Source of the DNA: UBA1494_A sp963973975
GTDB taxonomy: Bacteria; Bacteroidota; Bacteroidia; Flavobacteriales_E; Vicingaceae
DNA: 64,000 bases
Reading direction: 5' to 3'
Assembly (NCBI GenBank): GCA_963973975.1
Contig: CAXBCF010000005.1
Span: forward strand, 1-64,000
Under the pieces are notes generated by a model that saw only the letters and a list, made by a program, of their open reading frames with translations, was not told where the DNA came from and ran no database searches. The first letter of the stretch is position 1; every line of letters begins with the position of its first letter. Both the position numbers and the translations under genes were made by a program. Shown here piece by piece: positions 25,690 through 35,106 of this stretch.

Positions 25690-28176
25690 TTGACCGAACG
25701 AGCAACCTTATTTGTCGATGTTATTCTGCCTTTGGCATTGCCGCAAGCTTTTACCTATCGTGTTCCATTCGAATGGAACGATTTAGTAAATCAAGGTGCT
25801 CGGGTAATCGTTCCTTTTGGAAAAGGGAAAAAGCAATATTCTGCCATCATTGCTAAAATTCACAATCAACCACCAAAAGCATTTAAAGCAGAATACCTAG
25901 AAGCCATTTTAGATGAAAAGCCCATTTTGCACCCCAATCAATTGCAATTTTGGGAATGGATCAGCGAATACTACATGGCTAATATCGGAGATGTGATGGC
26001 TGCTGCTTTACCGGGTGGGATGCGCCTTGCGAGCGAAACAAAACTTTTACTACATCCATCTTATCGAGAAGTAGTTGACAACCTAAGCGATGAAGAGTAC
26101 TTAATTGTTGAAGCCTTAGAAGTTAGAAATGTGCTCAACCTCTCTGAAATCAGCGAAATACTCAATGTAAAGTTGATTCAACCGCGAATTAAAGCCTTAA
26201 TTGAGAAGAAGGCAGTAATTGTTGAGGAAGAAATCAAGCAGCGCTATAAACCAAAAATGGTAGCGTATGTAAAATTGACAGAGCAAGCAGCAAAAGAAAC
26301 TGAACTAAAAAAGATTTTTGATGAATTGGAGCGAGCTCCCCGTCAATTAGAAATACTAATGACATTCATTCAGTTGAATCAGCGCTACTCTCAATCATCT
26401 GTGGAGGTGAAAAAAAACGACTTGCAAAAAGCCGTAAATTCTACTTCAAGTCTCATTAATGAATTGGTAAAAAAAGGTGTATTTGAATTGTATGAGCGAG
26501 AAGTTGGGCGGCTTGAAACGACAGACGCAACTAGTTTGTCAAAAGAGTTAACAGAACAACAATCAAAAGCATACAGTGAAATAAATAATCATTTTAAAAC
26601 CAAGCAAGTGGTTTTGTTGCATGGGATTACTTCAAGTGGTAAAACAGAAATTTACATACGATTAATTCAAGAAGCCATTGATCGTGGCGAACAGATTTTG
26701 TATTTATTGCCTGAAATTGCTTTAACCACTCAGATTGTTCAGCGCTTGCAAGCTGTTTTTGGCGAAAAAGTAGGTGTTTACCACTCGAGGTTTAATGAAA
26801 ATGAACGGGTGGAAGTTTGGCAGGAAGTTCTAAACTTTGAACCTAAAGTGCATGAGCAATTTCAGATTATTTTAGGTGCACGTTCAGCGCTTTTTTTGCC
26901 TTTCAATAAATTGGGCTTGGTCATTATTGATGAAGAGCATGAGAACTCTTTTAAGCAATACGATCCTTCTCCTCGCTACCAAGCAAGAGATGCTGCCATT
27001 GTTTTGGCAGCAATGCAAAAAGGAAAAGTGCTTTTGGGTTCTGCAACTCCTTCAATCGAAAGTTACTACAATGCCCTAGAGGGGAAGTACGGTTTAGTGG
27101 AGCTCAATCAACGACATGGAGGAATTCAACCACCGGAAATTTTAGTAGAAGACATAAAAGAAGCTACTCGAAAGAAGACCATGAAGTCGCATTTTTCATC
27201 TGTATTAATTAAAATGATGGAAGATTGCTTAGCTGAAAAGAAACAAATCATTCTTTTTCAAAACCGCAGAGGCTATGCACCCATTATGATTTGTGAAACT
27301 TGTGGAAATTCCCCCCAGTGTCAGCACTGTGATGTGAGTTTAACATACCATAAATTCAAAAAGGAACTCAACTGTCATTATTGTGGCTACCACACAAAAT
27401 TGCCTAGTACTTGTCCATCTTGTGGAGATAGTAATTTACAGATTAAAGGCTTTGGTACGGAGAAAATTGAAGAGGAATTGGCTATATTTTTAAAGGATGC
27501 AAAAATTGCTCGAATGGACTTGGACACAACAAGAGCCAAAAAAGCCTATCATCAAATTATTACTGCTTTTGAGGAAAAGGAAATCGATATTTTGGTTGGA
27601 ACTCAAATGGTAACCAAGGGGTTGAATTTTGAAGATGTAGGTTTGGTAGGCGTTCTCAATGCCGATAACATGCTTTTCTTTCCCGATTTTAGAGCCTTCG
27701 AACGCTCCTACCAACTAATGTCACAAGTTGCAGGTAGGGCAGGTAGAAAAGGAGATCGTGGAAAAGTATTAATTCAAAGTTACAATCCTGAGCATCAAAT
27801 TATCCGACAAGTAATAGACAGCGATTTTGTTGCCATGTACAAGAATGAGCTAATTGATCGAAGAAATTTTCACTATCCACCATTTTATCGTTTAATTCGA
27901 CTAAACCTTAGGCACCGCGATCAAAAAATACTTGCCATTGCCGCTTTGCAATTGACGCAGTATTTAAAACAAGCGTTTGGCAGCCGAGTACTGGGGCCTG
28001 AAGAACCTTCCATTGCGCGTATCCGAAATTTTTACCATCAAAATATTCTGTTGAAGTTGGAACGCAAAGCATCTCAGAAAAAAGCCAAACTTCACTTGAA
28101 AACCATTCTAACTGACTTTTCTATCCAACCTGAAAATAAATCAATTCGGATTGGAATTGATGTTGATCCGTATTGA
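25690..28176 (+). CDS. priA: Primosomal replication restart helicase PriA
   Basis: Reloads the replisome at stalled forks. 828 residues. N-terminal 3'-DNA-binding domain, then Walker A HGITSSGKTEIYIRL (about 315-329), DEEH box (IIDEEHENSFKQ), and a zinc-binding insert with eight cysteines as CETCGNSPQCQHC ... CHYCGYHTKLPSTCPSCG. Motif V/VI text GTQMVTKGLNF and QVAGRAGRKGDRG is intact. The start is a TTG at 25690; the conserved VDVILPLALPQAFTY follows within ten codons. Downstream gene faces the other way. Confidence 0.96.
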   Translation: MTERATLFVDVILPLALPQAFTYRVPFEWNDLVNQGARVIVPFGKGKKQYSAIIAKIHNQPPKAFKAEYLEAILDEKPILHPNQLQFWEWISEYYMANIGDVMAAALPGGMRLASETKLLLHPSYREVVDNLSDEEYLIVEALEVRNVLNLSEISEILNVKLIQPRIKALIEKKAVIVEEEIKQRYKPKMVAYVKLTEQAAKETELKKIFDELERAPRQLEILMTFIQLNQRYSQSSVEVKKNDLQKAVNSTSSLINELVKKGVFELYEREVGRLETTDATSLSKELTEQQSKAYSEINNHFKTKQVVLLHGITSSGKTEIYIRLIQEAIDRGEQILYLLPEIALTTQIVQRLQAVFGEKVGVYHSRFNENERVEVWQEVLNFEPKVHEQFQIILGARSALFLPFNKLGLVIIDEEHENSFKQYDPSPRYQARDAAIVLAAMQKGKVLLGSATPSIESYYNALEGKYGLVELNQRHGGIQPPEILVEDIKEATRKKTMKSHFSSVLIKMMEDCLAEKKQIILFQNRRGYAPIMICETCGNSPQCQHCDVSLTYHKFKKELNCHYCGYHTKLPSTCPSCGDSNLQIKGFGTEKIEEELAIFLKDAKIARMDLDTTRAKKAYHQIITAFEEKEIDILVGTQMVTKGLNFEDVGLVGVLNADNMLFFPDFRAFERSYQLMSQVAGRAGRKGDRGKVLIQSYNPEHQIIRQVIDSDFVAMYKNELIDRRNFHYPPFYRLIRLNLRHRDQKILAIAALQLTQYLKQAFGSRVLGPEEPSIARIRNFYHQNILLKLERKASQKKAKLHLKTILTDFSIQPENKSIRIGIDVDPY

Positions 28177-28210
28177 TGAAGTTTTTAAGGTAGATTGTTT
28201 ATAATAACAA

Positions 28211-29977
28211 TCAATAAATCTCCTCTTCGTCTTTAAGACTATTTAAAAAGGCTACGAGGTCTTTTATTTCAATTTCCGTTAAATGCAAACTATCTGAAGG
28301 TAAGGTTTGAAATGGTAACTCGAATCTCAAACCAATTCCTCCACCAACATTATAAAAATCAATCACTTTTTCAAGTGTATTGTAGCTGCCATTGTGCATG
28401 TATGGTGCTGTTTCCGAGCTATTTCGAATGCTTGGTGTTTTGAAAAAGTGTTTTCTATTTTCAATGTTATTCACATCAAATCTTCCTAAATCTGAGCTTA
28501 AAGCTAAATTCTGATTGTCTTTTGGAACACCAATTAATTCCATTTCAGTGGTTTCAAAATAGGGAGGAACTGTTCCATTAAAAACAGGAGCAAAGTGACA
28601 GGTGCCACATTCTGCTTTACCCATAAATAAATTAAAACCATTTTTTTCTGATTTACTTAATGAAGCTTCTAGTCCATTCATATTTCTGTCAAATTTTGAG
28701 TTGAAAGGATGAAGTGATTTAATATACTGACTGATGGCATCTAAAATAATCACAGGATTTGGCTCTTTATTATAAGCTGCTATAAATTTGTTTGAATACT
28801 CCTCATTGGCTAAAATTTTTGTTGTCACTTCAGTTATATCTGTGTTAAACTCAACCGGATTTTCTATTACCTGATTGATTTGATTTTGAAGATTATGAGA
28901 GCGGGAATCATAAAAATAATTGTTTTGCAAAGCAGCATAGTATAAACTAGGTGTATTTCTTTTTTGACCTTCAAAATGCACTAATGAATCAGTGAAATAA
29001 TGGTTTTTTTGATGGCATGACGCGCAACTTAATTTACCTGTACTGGAAAGAAGTGGCTCGTTAAAAAGCGCTTCACCTAAAGCTGATTTTTGTTTAGTGA
29101 AAACAGTCTTATCAAAAAAATCGGCATTGAAAGTGGTTGCTGAAAACAGGGAGCTTGAAATAGGATTAATTGCATCGGAAGCAGGAAAAAAAACTTCCCA
29201 ATCTTTTGCAGTTTCTTGTATCAACTGTAATTGAAGTTGTGTGTGATCCTTGATAAAATGGTATCTGTCAAATTCATCAAACTCCCCAGTTTCCAATAAA
29301 TTTATGCTCGACTTAAGTTCTGACACTATTTTTTCAAACAACTGCTTGTTTTTAAAATGAACCTCATGCTCATTAATAAGAAATTCAAGTGTTTGATAAG
29401 TAAATGCTGATTCTTTCAATGAAGCCTTCCTCGGAGAATCAAAACCTGCAATTCCCAAACTTGCAATGCGAATAACTTGTAATCGAAACAGATTTAAGAA
29501 ATCTAGTTCAGAAATAGTACTCATCTTAATAGAATTCAATTGCTTCAGTTCCGCGAGCGTTTTAGCATAGTTTTCATTCCACTCTTCGCTGGAAATCTCA
29601 TTAGATGCTAACAATTCTTCAGTTAATTGAAATCCATATGGCTGATCAATTGTATAATTTTCTTTCCCCAATTCTTCCACAGCTAAAATAGTTGCTTGAT
29701 TAAGACTTTCATAAACTTCTGTTGTGAAATAGGCCATGATTGGTTCAGCCTTTTTGAAGTAAGTCCTTGCGTTTAAATATGCTTCAAATTTATCATCATA
29801 ATTATTCTTTTCCTCAATATTACTGTAATAAGCAATGCACTTAGAAAGTAAGTCCTGATAGTAACTTTCAATCGCTATTGATTTTGGCTCAATTGGTGAT
29901 TTTTTACTACTCACAAGTGTTAAAAGAATAATAATTGGACTAATAAATAGAAATGAATAAATGTATCTTAGTTTCAT
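28211..29977 (-). CDS. Di-heme cytochrome c peroxidase with long N-terminal helical domain
   Basis: Reduces hydrogen peroxide with electrons from c-type cytochromes, or oxidises another substrate in the MauG manner. 588 residues. An N-terminal signal or anchor helix (about 7-24), then ~260 residues of helices of imelysin-like appearance, then the peroxidase domain with two c-heme sites: CASCH at 318-322 and CGTCH at 457-461. LFNEPLLSSTGKLSC and RNTPSLYYAALQNNYFYDSR are classic family text, as is APYMHNGSYNTLEKVIDFYNVGG near the end. The extra N-terminal domain roughly doubles the size of a plain peroxidase. Confidence 0.88.
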   Translation of the reverse strand: MKLRYIYSFLFISPIIILLTLVSSKKSPIEPKSIAIESYYQDLLSKCIAYYSNIEEKNNYDDKFEAYLNARTYFKKAEPIMAYFTTEVYESLNQATILAVEELGKENYTIDQPYGFQLTEELLASNEISSEEWNENYAKTLAELKQLNSIKMSTISELDFLNLFRLQVIRIASLGIAGFDSPRKASLKESAFTYQTLEFLINEHEVHFKNKQLFEKIVSELKSSINLLETGEFDEFDRYHFIKDHTQLQLQLIQETAKDWEVFFPASDAINPISSSLFSATTFNADFFDKTVFTKQKSALGEALFNEPLLSSTGKLSCASCHQKNHYFTDSLVHFEGQKRNTPSLYYAALQNNYFYDSRSHNLQNQINQVIENPVEFNTDITEVTTKILANEEYSNKFIAAYNKEPNPVIILDAISQYIKSLHPFNSKFDRNMNGLEASLSKSEKNGFNLFMGKAECGTCHFAPVFNGTVPPYFETTEMELIGVPKDNQNLALSSDLGRFDVNNIENRKHFFKTPSIRNSSETAPYMHNGSYNTLEKVIDFYNVGGGIGLRFELPFQTLPSDSLHLTEIEIKDLVAFLNSLKDEEEIY

Positions 29978-30324
29978 GGTGATAAGTTAATATTGGTGTT
30001 TACTTGTGTTTTTGGAAGGATATTTAGACAATTCAAATTTTAGGTTAAAACATCAATTCAAGTCTTATTTAAATTGAACAAAAGATTAATTTTTCGTTTC
30101 CATAAATTCCTTTCTAGTAATATCCTCTTCACAATAAATTTATATCAATTAACTTATTTAAGATAATACTTTAATCTTCCTTAAAATATTCCCTGTTAGC
30201 CAGTTTATATACTTGATAAATACAATGCTCTTTGCTATTTTTGCAATCGTCGGTTTCATGGAGAAACTTCATTGCTAAACACGACCATTACTCATACGAT
30301 CATTCACTATAAATACTAACGAAA
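29978..30324. other. Divergent promoter region of the peroxidase gene and gltA
   Basis: 347 A/T-rich bases, no gene. The gltA promoter candidate is listed separately; otherwise I see nothing recognisable. Confidence 0.6.
30213..30243 (+). promoter_or_regulatory. Candidate gltA promoter (TTG - 20 bp - TATTTTTG)
   Basis: TTG at 30213-30215 and TATTTTTG at 30236-30243, spaced 20 bp, match the -33/-7 pattern of the main Bacteroidota sigma factor. An 80-bp leader follows. Confidence 0.5.
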
Positions 30325-31611
30325 ATGTCAGAAAAAGCAGAATTAAAAATTGGGGGAAAAACTTACGAATTACCTGTAATTACCGGAACTGAAAATGAAA
30401 AGGCAATTGATATCAGTAGCTTAAGGGCTCAGTCGGGTTACATTACCCTTGATCCTGGTTTTAAAAATACAGGTTCTACCTCTAGTGCCATTACCTTTCT
30501 AGATGGTGAAAAAGGTATTTTGCGTTACCGTGGTTATTCTATTGAGGAATTGGCTGAAAAATCCTCTTTTTTAGAGGTTTCATACCTTTTGATTTATGGC
30601 AGCTTGCCTGATGCTGCTACATTAAAGACTTTCGAAAACGACATTACTCAAAGAACATTAATTCACGAAGACATTAAAAATATATTAGATGGTTTCCCAT
30701 CTAATTCACACCCAATGGGAGTTTTATCTTCATTGGTTTCCTCACTCACTGCGTTTTATCCAGAATCACTTGATCCAAATCGCTCTGCAAAGGATGTTGA
30801 TTTGAGTATTATCCGCTTGATGGCGAAAATGCCAACCATGGCAGCTTGGGCTTACAAAAATGAAATTGGACATCCTGCAAACTATCCTGACAATAGTTTG
30901 AATTACACTTCTAATTTCTTAAAAATGATGTTTGCTGTTCCTTCTGAGAAATATGAAGTAGATCCGGTAATTGCAGACGCTTTAGACAAGTTATTAATCC
31001 TTCATGCAGATCATGAGCAAAACTGTTCAACTTCAACAGTAAGAGTTGTAGGTTCATCGCATGCAAGTTTATACGCTTCTATTTCAGCAGGTATTAGTGC
31101 ACTTTGGGGACCATTGCATGGTGGTGCAAACCAAGCTGTAATTGAAATGTTGGAAGCCATCAAAAAAGATGGTGGTGATGTGAAAAAATACATGGCCAAA
31201 GCAAAAGATAAAGACGATCCATTCCGTTTGATGGGATTTGGTCACAGAGTTTACAAAAACTTTGATCCAAGAGCAAAAATCATTAAAAAAGCAGCTGATG
31301 ATGTATTGGCGAAGCTTGGAATTAATGATCCAATTTTAGAAATTGCTAAAGGACTTGAGGAAGTTGCTTTGAATGACGAATACTTCGTTGAAAGAAAATT
31401 GTATCCAAACGTTGATTTTTACTCAGGAATTATTTACCGTGCCATTGGAATTCCAACTTCTATGTTTACGGTTATGTTTGTTTTAGGCAGACTACCAGGT
31501 TGGATTGCTCAGTGGAAAGAAATGAGAGAGAACAAAGAGCCTATTGGTCGACCAAGACAAGTTTATGTAGGTAACAACCTCACACCTTTTCATCCTGTCT
31601 CAAAAAGATAA
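30325..31611 (+). CDS. gltA: Citrate synthase
   Basis: Condenses acetyl-CoA and oxaloacetate at the entry of the TCA cycle. 428 residues, the length of the type II (hexameric) enzymes. Catalytic histidines lie in HADHEQNCSTSTVR and LHGGANQAV, with GFGHRVYKNFDPRA holding the third active-site His and the nearby Arg; a conserved Asp is in VDFYSG. The N-terminal ~50-residue beta domain (IGGKTYELPVITGTE) is the form found in NADH-sensitive enzymes. Monocistronic: own promoter and terminator. Confidence 0.97.
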   Translation: MSEKAELKIGGKTYELPVITGTENEKAIDISSLRAQSGYITLDPGFKNTGSTSSAITFLDGEKGILRYRGYSIEELAEKSSFLEVSYLLIYGSLPDAATLKTFENDITQRTLIHEDIKNILDGFPSNSHPMGVLSSLVSSLTAFYPESLDPNRSAKDVDLSIIRLMAKMPTMAAWAYKNEIGHPANYPDNSLNYTSNFLKMMFAVPSEKYEVDPVIADALDKLLILHADHEQNCSTSTVRVVGSSHASLYASISAGISALWGPLHGGANQAVIEMLEAIKKDGGDVKKYMAKAKDKDDPFRLMGFGHRVYKNFDPRAKIIKKAADDVLAKLGINDPILEIAKGLEEVALNDEYFVERKLYPNVDFYSGIIYRAIGIPTSMFTVMFVLGRLPGWIAQWKEMRENKEPIGRPRQVYVGNNLTPFHPVSKR

Positions 31612-31617
31612 AATGAT

Positions 31618-31645
31618 AAAAAGCAGCTTTCGAGCTGCTTTTTTA
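31618..31645 (+). terminator. Intrinsic terminator of gltA
   Basis: Stem AAAAGCAGCT / AGCTGCTTTT with loop TTCG and a T-run, starting 7 bp after the stop. Confidence 0.88.
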
Positions 31646-31688
31646 CTTTTGTTCCATTTCTAATAACAATTCCTATTTGTAGGTGTTT

Positions 31689-31696
31689 TATCTTTG
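31689..31696 (+). promoter_or_regulatory. Candidate -7 box of the UbiD-family gene
   Basis: TATCTTTG fits TAnnTTTG, 22 bp before the ATG. A TTTG at 31676-31679 is too close to be the -33 element. Confidence 0.35.
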
Positions 31697-31718
31697 CTTC
31701 AACGATTGAAATAGAATT

Positions 31719-33560
31719 ATGGGATATAAAAGCATGGCAGCATGTGTTGCCGATTTGGAAAAAAACGGTCATTTAATTCGAATTAAAGAAGAAGTTGATC
31801 CCAACCTCCAAATGGCTTCAATTCATTTAAGAGTTCACGCTGCCAAAGGTCCTGCAATCTTTTTTGAGAATGTGAAAGGGACAAAGTTTCCCGCAGTTTC
31901 AAATCTTTTTGGAACCATAGAACGCAGTCGTTTTATTTTTAGAGACACACTAGACTTAGTGAAAAAAATGGTGCAACTTAAAGGAGACCCTATGGAAGCA
32001 CTAAAAAGTCCATTGAAATATGCAAGTGTCCCTTTTGCTGCACTAAAGGCTTTGCCAATGAAGTCTCGATTTGGTTCGCCAATTTTAAAAAATCAAGTAC
32101 AAGTTCAGGATTTACCTTTGATTAAACATTGGCCAATGGATGGAGGGGCATATGTCACCTTGCCAATTGTTTACACCGAAGATGCCGATAAGCCAGGAGT
32201 GATGCATTCCAACTTGGGAATGTACCGCATTCAGTTGACTGGAAATGATTATGAATTAAACCGTGAAATTGGCTTACATTATCAAATTCACCGAGGTATT
32301 GGTGTTCATCAAACAAAGGCGAATGCCTTGGGAAAACCCTTAGCAGTTTCAATTTTTGTAGGTGGTCCTCCATCACATTCTTTCGCTGCCGTGATGCCGC
32401 TTCCTGAAGGATTATCAGAATTAACATTTGCAGGTGCTTTGGGTGGTAGAAGGTTTCGCTACACTAAAACGAATGGACACACCTTATCTTCTGATGCTGA
32501 TTTTGTCATCACCGGAAAAGTTTATCCAAAAGAAAACAAGCCCGAAGGCCCTTTTGGTGATCACTTAGGTTATTACAGCTTAAAACACGATTTCCCATTG
32601 ATGAAAGTCGACAAGGTTTATCATCGAAATGGAGCAATTTGGCCATTTACTGTTGTTGGCAGACCGCCACAAGAAGATACTAGCTTTGGAGATTTAATCC
32701 ATGAAATAACAGGCTCTATCATCCCAAAAGAAATTCCCGGTTTGCATGAAGTGAATGCGGTGGATGAGGCAGGAGTTCATCCTTTGTTATTTGCAATTGG
32801 CAGCGAACGCTACACCCCCTATTATGAGATTACCCAGCCGGCAGAATTACTCACTATTGCCAACCATATTTTGGGATTTGGACAAATGTCTTTAGCCAAA
32901 TTTTTATGGATTTCTGCCAAAGAAGATAATCCCAGCTTAAACTTGCATCAAAAAGAGGACTTTTTCAAACACATGCTTGAACGAGTAGACTGGACAAGGG
33001 ATTTACATTTTCAAACCAAAACAACCATCGATACCTTAGATTACAGTAGTGAGCAGTTAAATGCAGGCTCTAAAGTTGTAATTGCAGCTGTAGGAAAACC
33101 AATCCGAAAATTAGCTACGTCTTTACCTGAAGGACTAACTTTTCCTGATTTAATCAGAGCGGTACAACTTGCTTTTCCAGGCGTGCTTTCAGTTGAAATG
33201 AATGCCTTTAGCAATTATGAAACTGAAAAGAATCAAATTGCAGCGTTGAGCAACTATTTGAATCAACGGAAAGAGCAATTGACTGAGATTGCCTTAATTC
33301 TAATTGCAGATGATGCTGCTTTTATTGCAAAAAGCTTTTCAAATTTAATTTGGAGCACTTTTACAAGAAGCAATCCTTCTCATGACGTTTATGGAGTAGG
33401 GGAGTTCATAGAAAATAAGCATTGGGCTTGCACAGGGCCATTAATAATTGACACTAGAATGAAACCTCACAATGCACCTTACTTGGAATTAGATCCGCAA
33501 GTTGAAAAATCAGTTGATGCACTAGGAGTTAAAGGTGCTTCGCTTCATGGGATAATCTAA
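31719..33560 (+). CDS. UbiD-family (prenylated-FMN) decarboxylase
   Basis: 613 residues. UbiD-type text: MHSNLGMYRIQLTGNDYELN, IHRGIGVH, PLAVSIFVGGPPSHSFAAVMPLPEG, GPFGDHLGYYS and WPFTVVGRPPQEDT, which together form the prFMN pocket. Longer than E. coli UbiD (~500) owing to a C-terminal extension, as in the Bacteroidota members often annotated as menaquinone-pathway decarboxylases. Quinone synthesis is therefore plausible, but no other quinone gene is in the window. It lies after gltA with its own promoter. Confidence 0.88.
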   Translation: MGYKSMAACVADLEKNGHLIRIKEEVDPNLQMASIHLRVHAAKGPAIFFENVKGTKFPAVSNLFGTIERSRFIFRDTLDLVKKMVQLKGDPMEALKSPLKYASVPFAALKALPMKSRFGSPILKNQVQVQDLPLIKHWPMDGGAYVTLPIVYTEDADKPGVMHSNLGMYRIQLTGNDYELNREIGLHYQIHRGIGVHQTKANALGKPLAVSIFVGGPPSHSFAAVMPLPEGLSELTFAGALGGRRFRYTKTNGHTLSSDADFVITGKVYPKENKPEGPFGDHLGYYSLKHDFPLMKVDKVYHRNGAIWPFTVVGRPPQEDTSFGDLIHEITGSIIPKEIPGLHEVNAVDEAGVHPLLFAIGSERYTPYYEITQPAELLTIANHILGFGQMSLAKFLWISAKEDNPSLNLHQKEDFFKHMLERVDWTRDLHFQTKTTIDTLDYSSEQLNAGSKVVIAAVGKPIRKLATSLPEGLTFPDLIRAVQLAFPGVLSVEMNAFSNYETEKNQIAALSNYLNQRKEQLTEIALILIADDAAFIAKSFSNLIWSTFTRSNPSHDVYGVGEFIENKHWACTGPLIIDTRMKPHNAPYLELDPQVEKSVDALGVKGASLHGII

Positions 33561-33695
33561 TTGTTGATTCTTATATCTAAATTGATAGACTCTTAGTAAA
33601 AAAACTAACTTTTTACTTTAAACTTAAGTCACTTTTAACTTGTGAGTAATTAATAGGTTCGTAATTCATTAACCACTATTCGTAGATTAAACATC

Positions 33696-34079
33696 CTAAC
33701 CTTTGATCGCCACCACCGATATTTCAACATTTACTTTTTTAGGCAACTCTGCAACTTGAACAGTTTCTCGGGCTGGAGCAATTTCTGAATCGAAATAGCT
33801 GCCATAAACTTCATTTACTTTCGAGAAATTATTCATGTCAGATAGAAAAATACTAGCCTTTACAACATCTTTAAGACTCATGTTTGCAGCTTTTAAAATG
33901 GCATTGAGGTTTTCCATCACAAGCGTGGTTTCCGATTCAATGGTATCTAAAACCAGGGTTCCGTCAGAAGCTTTCATCGCAATTTGCCCCGAAGTGTAAA
34001 GCGTATTATTTACTAAAATCGCTTGATTATAAGGACCAATAGGTGCTGGAGCGGCAGAGGTTTGAATGATTTTTTTCAT
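33696..34079 (-). CDS. ridA: RidA/YjgF-family enamine/imine deaminase
   Basis: Hydrolyses reactive 2-aminoacrylate-type enamines that arise from PLP enzymes. 127 residues from the ATG at 34079, which suits the family (~128). Motifs: APAPIGPYNQAI at the N-terminus, SGQIAM, and the active-site Arg in ARETVQVAELPK near residue 107 with the conserved VEISVVA end. It follows the thioredoxin-fold gene by one base. Between its stop and the UbiD gene lies a 135-bp region with an inverted dispersed-repeat fragment. Confidence 0.95.
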   Translation of the reverse strand: MKKIIQTSAAPAPIGPYNQAILVNNTLYTSGQIAMKASDGTLVLDTIESETTLVMENLNAILKAANMSLKDVVKASIFLSDMNNFSKVNEVYGSYFDSEIAPARETVQVAELPKKVNVEISVVAIKG

Positions 34080-34080
34080 C

Positions 34081-34608
34081 TTAATCTTCAATTAAATCAC
34101 CGACTGTTTCTAAGGTCTTTCTACTGTAGCGACCTTCAGCTACAAAAATGATTTTTCCATTTTTATCGAGCACAAAAAAGTGGGGAACTTTTCGGTCTTT
34201 CATTTTGAGCGTTTTTCTATAATCTTCCATTTTGCCTTTGTACAGTACTACATTTTTTCTCAAATTTTCGTCAGTTCCCTCAGTGATTTGCTCTTTCGCT
34301 TTATTAAAAGCCAATTGATTCACCCCGGTAAACATTAAAATCAAATGCACATTTGGGTCATACACCAAGCTCGAAAGGTTGTTTTCGTCCATAAATTCAC
34401 TAAAAACCGGTTGACTCCATGAATAAAGGTCTTCTTGAGCATCTTCAGAAAAAGCAACACCAACTAAGGTGAATTTCCCTTTTGTATCTTCAGGTATAAC
34501 AATTTTTTTTTCATCTAAATCATGGGTTTCAATGCTTGGAAATTGATTGCCCATTTGAGCAACCAAAACAATTGGGAAACACAATACAATTAAAAATGTA
34601 CTTTTCAT
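34081..34608 (-). CDS. Thioredoxin-fold exported protein without active-site cysteines
   Basis: 175 residues. Signal peptide (about 1-18). The body has a thioredoxin-like order: strand KGKFTLVGVAFSE, a helix, strand, and a late cis-Pro-like VPHFFVLDKNGKIIFVAEG. The usual CxxC is replaced by SEDAQEDLYSW, and the mature part has no Cys, so redox activity is excluded. It somewhat resembles the Atp10-like/DUF4174 groups. Sits between aroQ and ridA; the context gives no clear role. Confidence 0.65.
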   Translation of the reverse strand: MKSTFLIVLCFPIVLVAQMGNQFPSIETHDLDEKKIVIPEDTKGKFTLVGVAFSEDAQEDLYSWSQPVFSEFMDENNLSSLVYDPNVHLILMFTGVNQLAFNKAKEQITEGTDENLRKNVVLYKGKMEDYRKTLKMKDRKVPHFFVLDKNGKIIFVAEGRYSRKTLETVGDLIED

Positions 34609-34619
34609 AGTGGATTTTA

Positions 34620-35039
34620 TTAATGATTAAAATAGGCTATTCCTAAACGATAAGATTCTAAACCAAAGCCGGATATACTGCCAACACAGGCTTTTTCTAA
34701 CAAACTAAAATGTCGCTCTGGTTCTCTTGCTTTTGGCTGAGAAATGTGAATTTCAACAACTGGGGTTTCAATAGAGGCAACAGCATCGGCAATTGCAACT
34801 GAGGTATGCGTATAACCGCCTGCATTCAATAATATTCCATCAACAGTTCCATCAATTTCTTGTAAATGGTTGATGATTTCTCCTTCTACATTAGATTGAA
34901 AATAAGATAGTTCGATGGTATCAAAACGTGCTTTTAAGTTTGAAAAATAATCATCAAAAGACTGAGTGCCATAAATACTTGGCTCTCGTTTGCCCAATAG
35001 GTTGAGGTTTGGACCATTGATGATGCAAATCTTTTTCAT
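34620..35039 (-). CDS. aroQ: Type II 3-dehydroquinate dehydratase
   Basis: Third step of the shikimate pathway. 139 residues, typical of type II enzymes (~145). Motifs: INGPNLNLLGKREPSIYG with the catalytic Arg/Tyr (about 5-22), LLNAGGYTHTSVAIADAV, and VEIHISQPKAREPERH with the catalytic His. The pathway's shikimate kinase is encoded elsewhere in this window (55908). First gene of a three-gene minus-strand run. Confidence 0.96.
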   Translation of the reverse strand: MKKICIINGPNLNLLGKREPSIYGTQSFDDYFSNLKARFDTIELSYFQSNVEGEIINHLQEIDGTVDGILLNAGGYTHTSVAIADAVASIETPVVEIHISQPKAREPERHFSLLEKACVGSISGFGLESYRLGIAYFNH

Positions 35040-35093
35040 GCTGCAGTGTTAATCATTCAATTCCAATTGCTGTTTTTCAGCTAATCAAAATTA

Positions 35094-35101
35094 TACATTT
35101 G
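35094..35101 (+). promoter_or_regulatory. Candidate -7 box of xerD
   Basis: TACATTTG fits TAnnTTTG; it ends only 5 bp before the ATG at 35107, so the leader would be very short. Confidence 0.3.
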
Positions 35102-35106
35102 TATCA

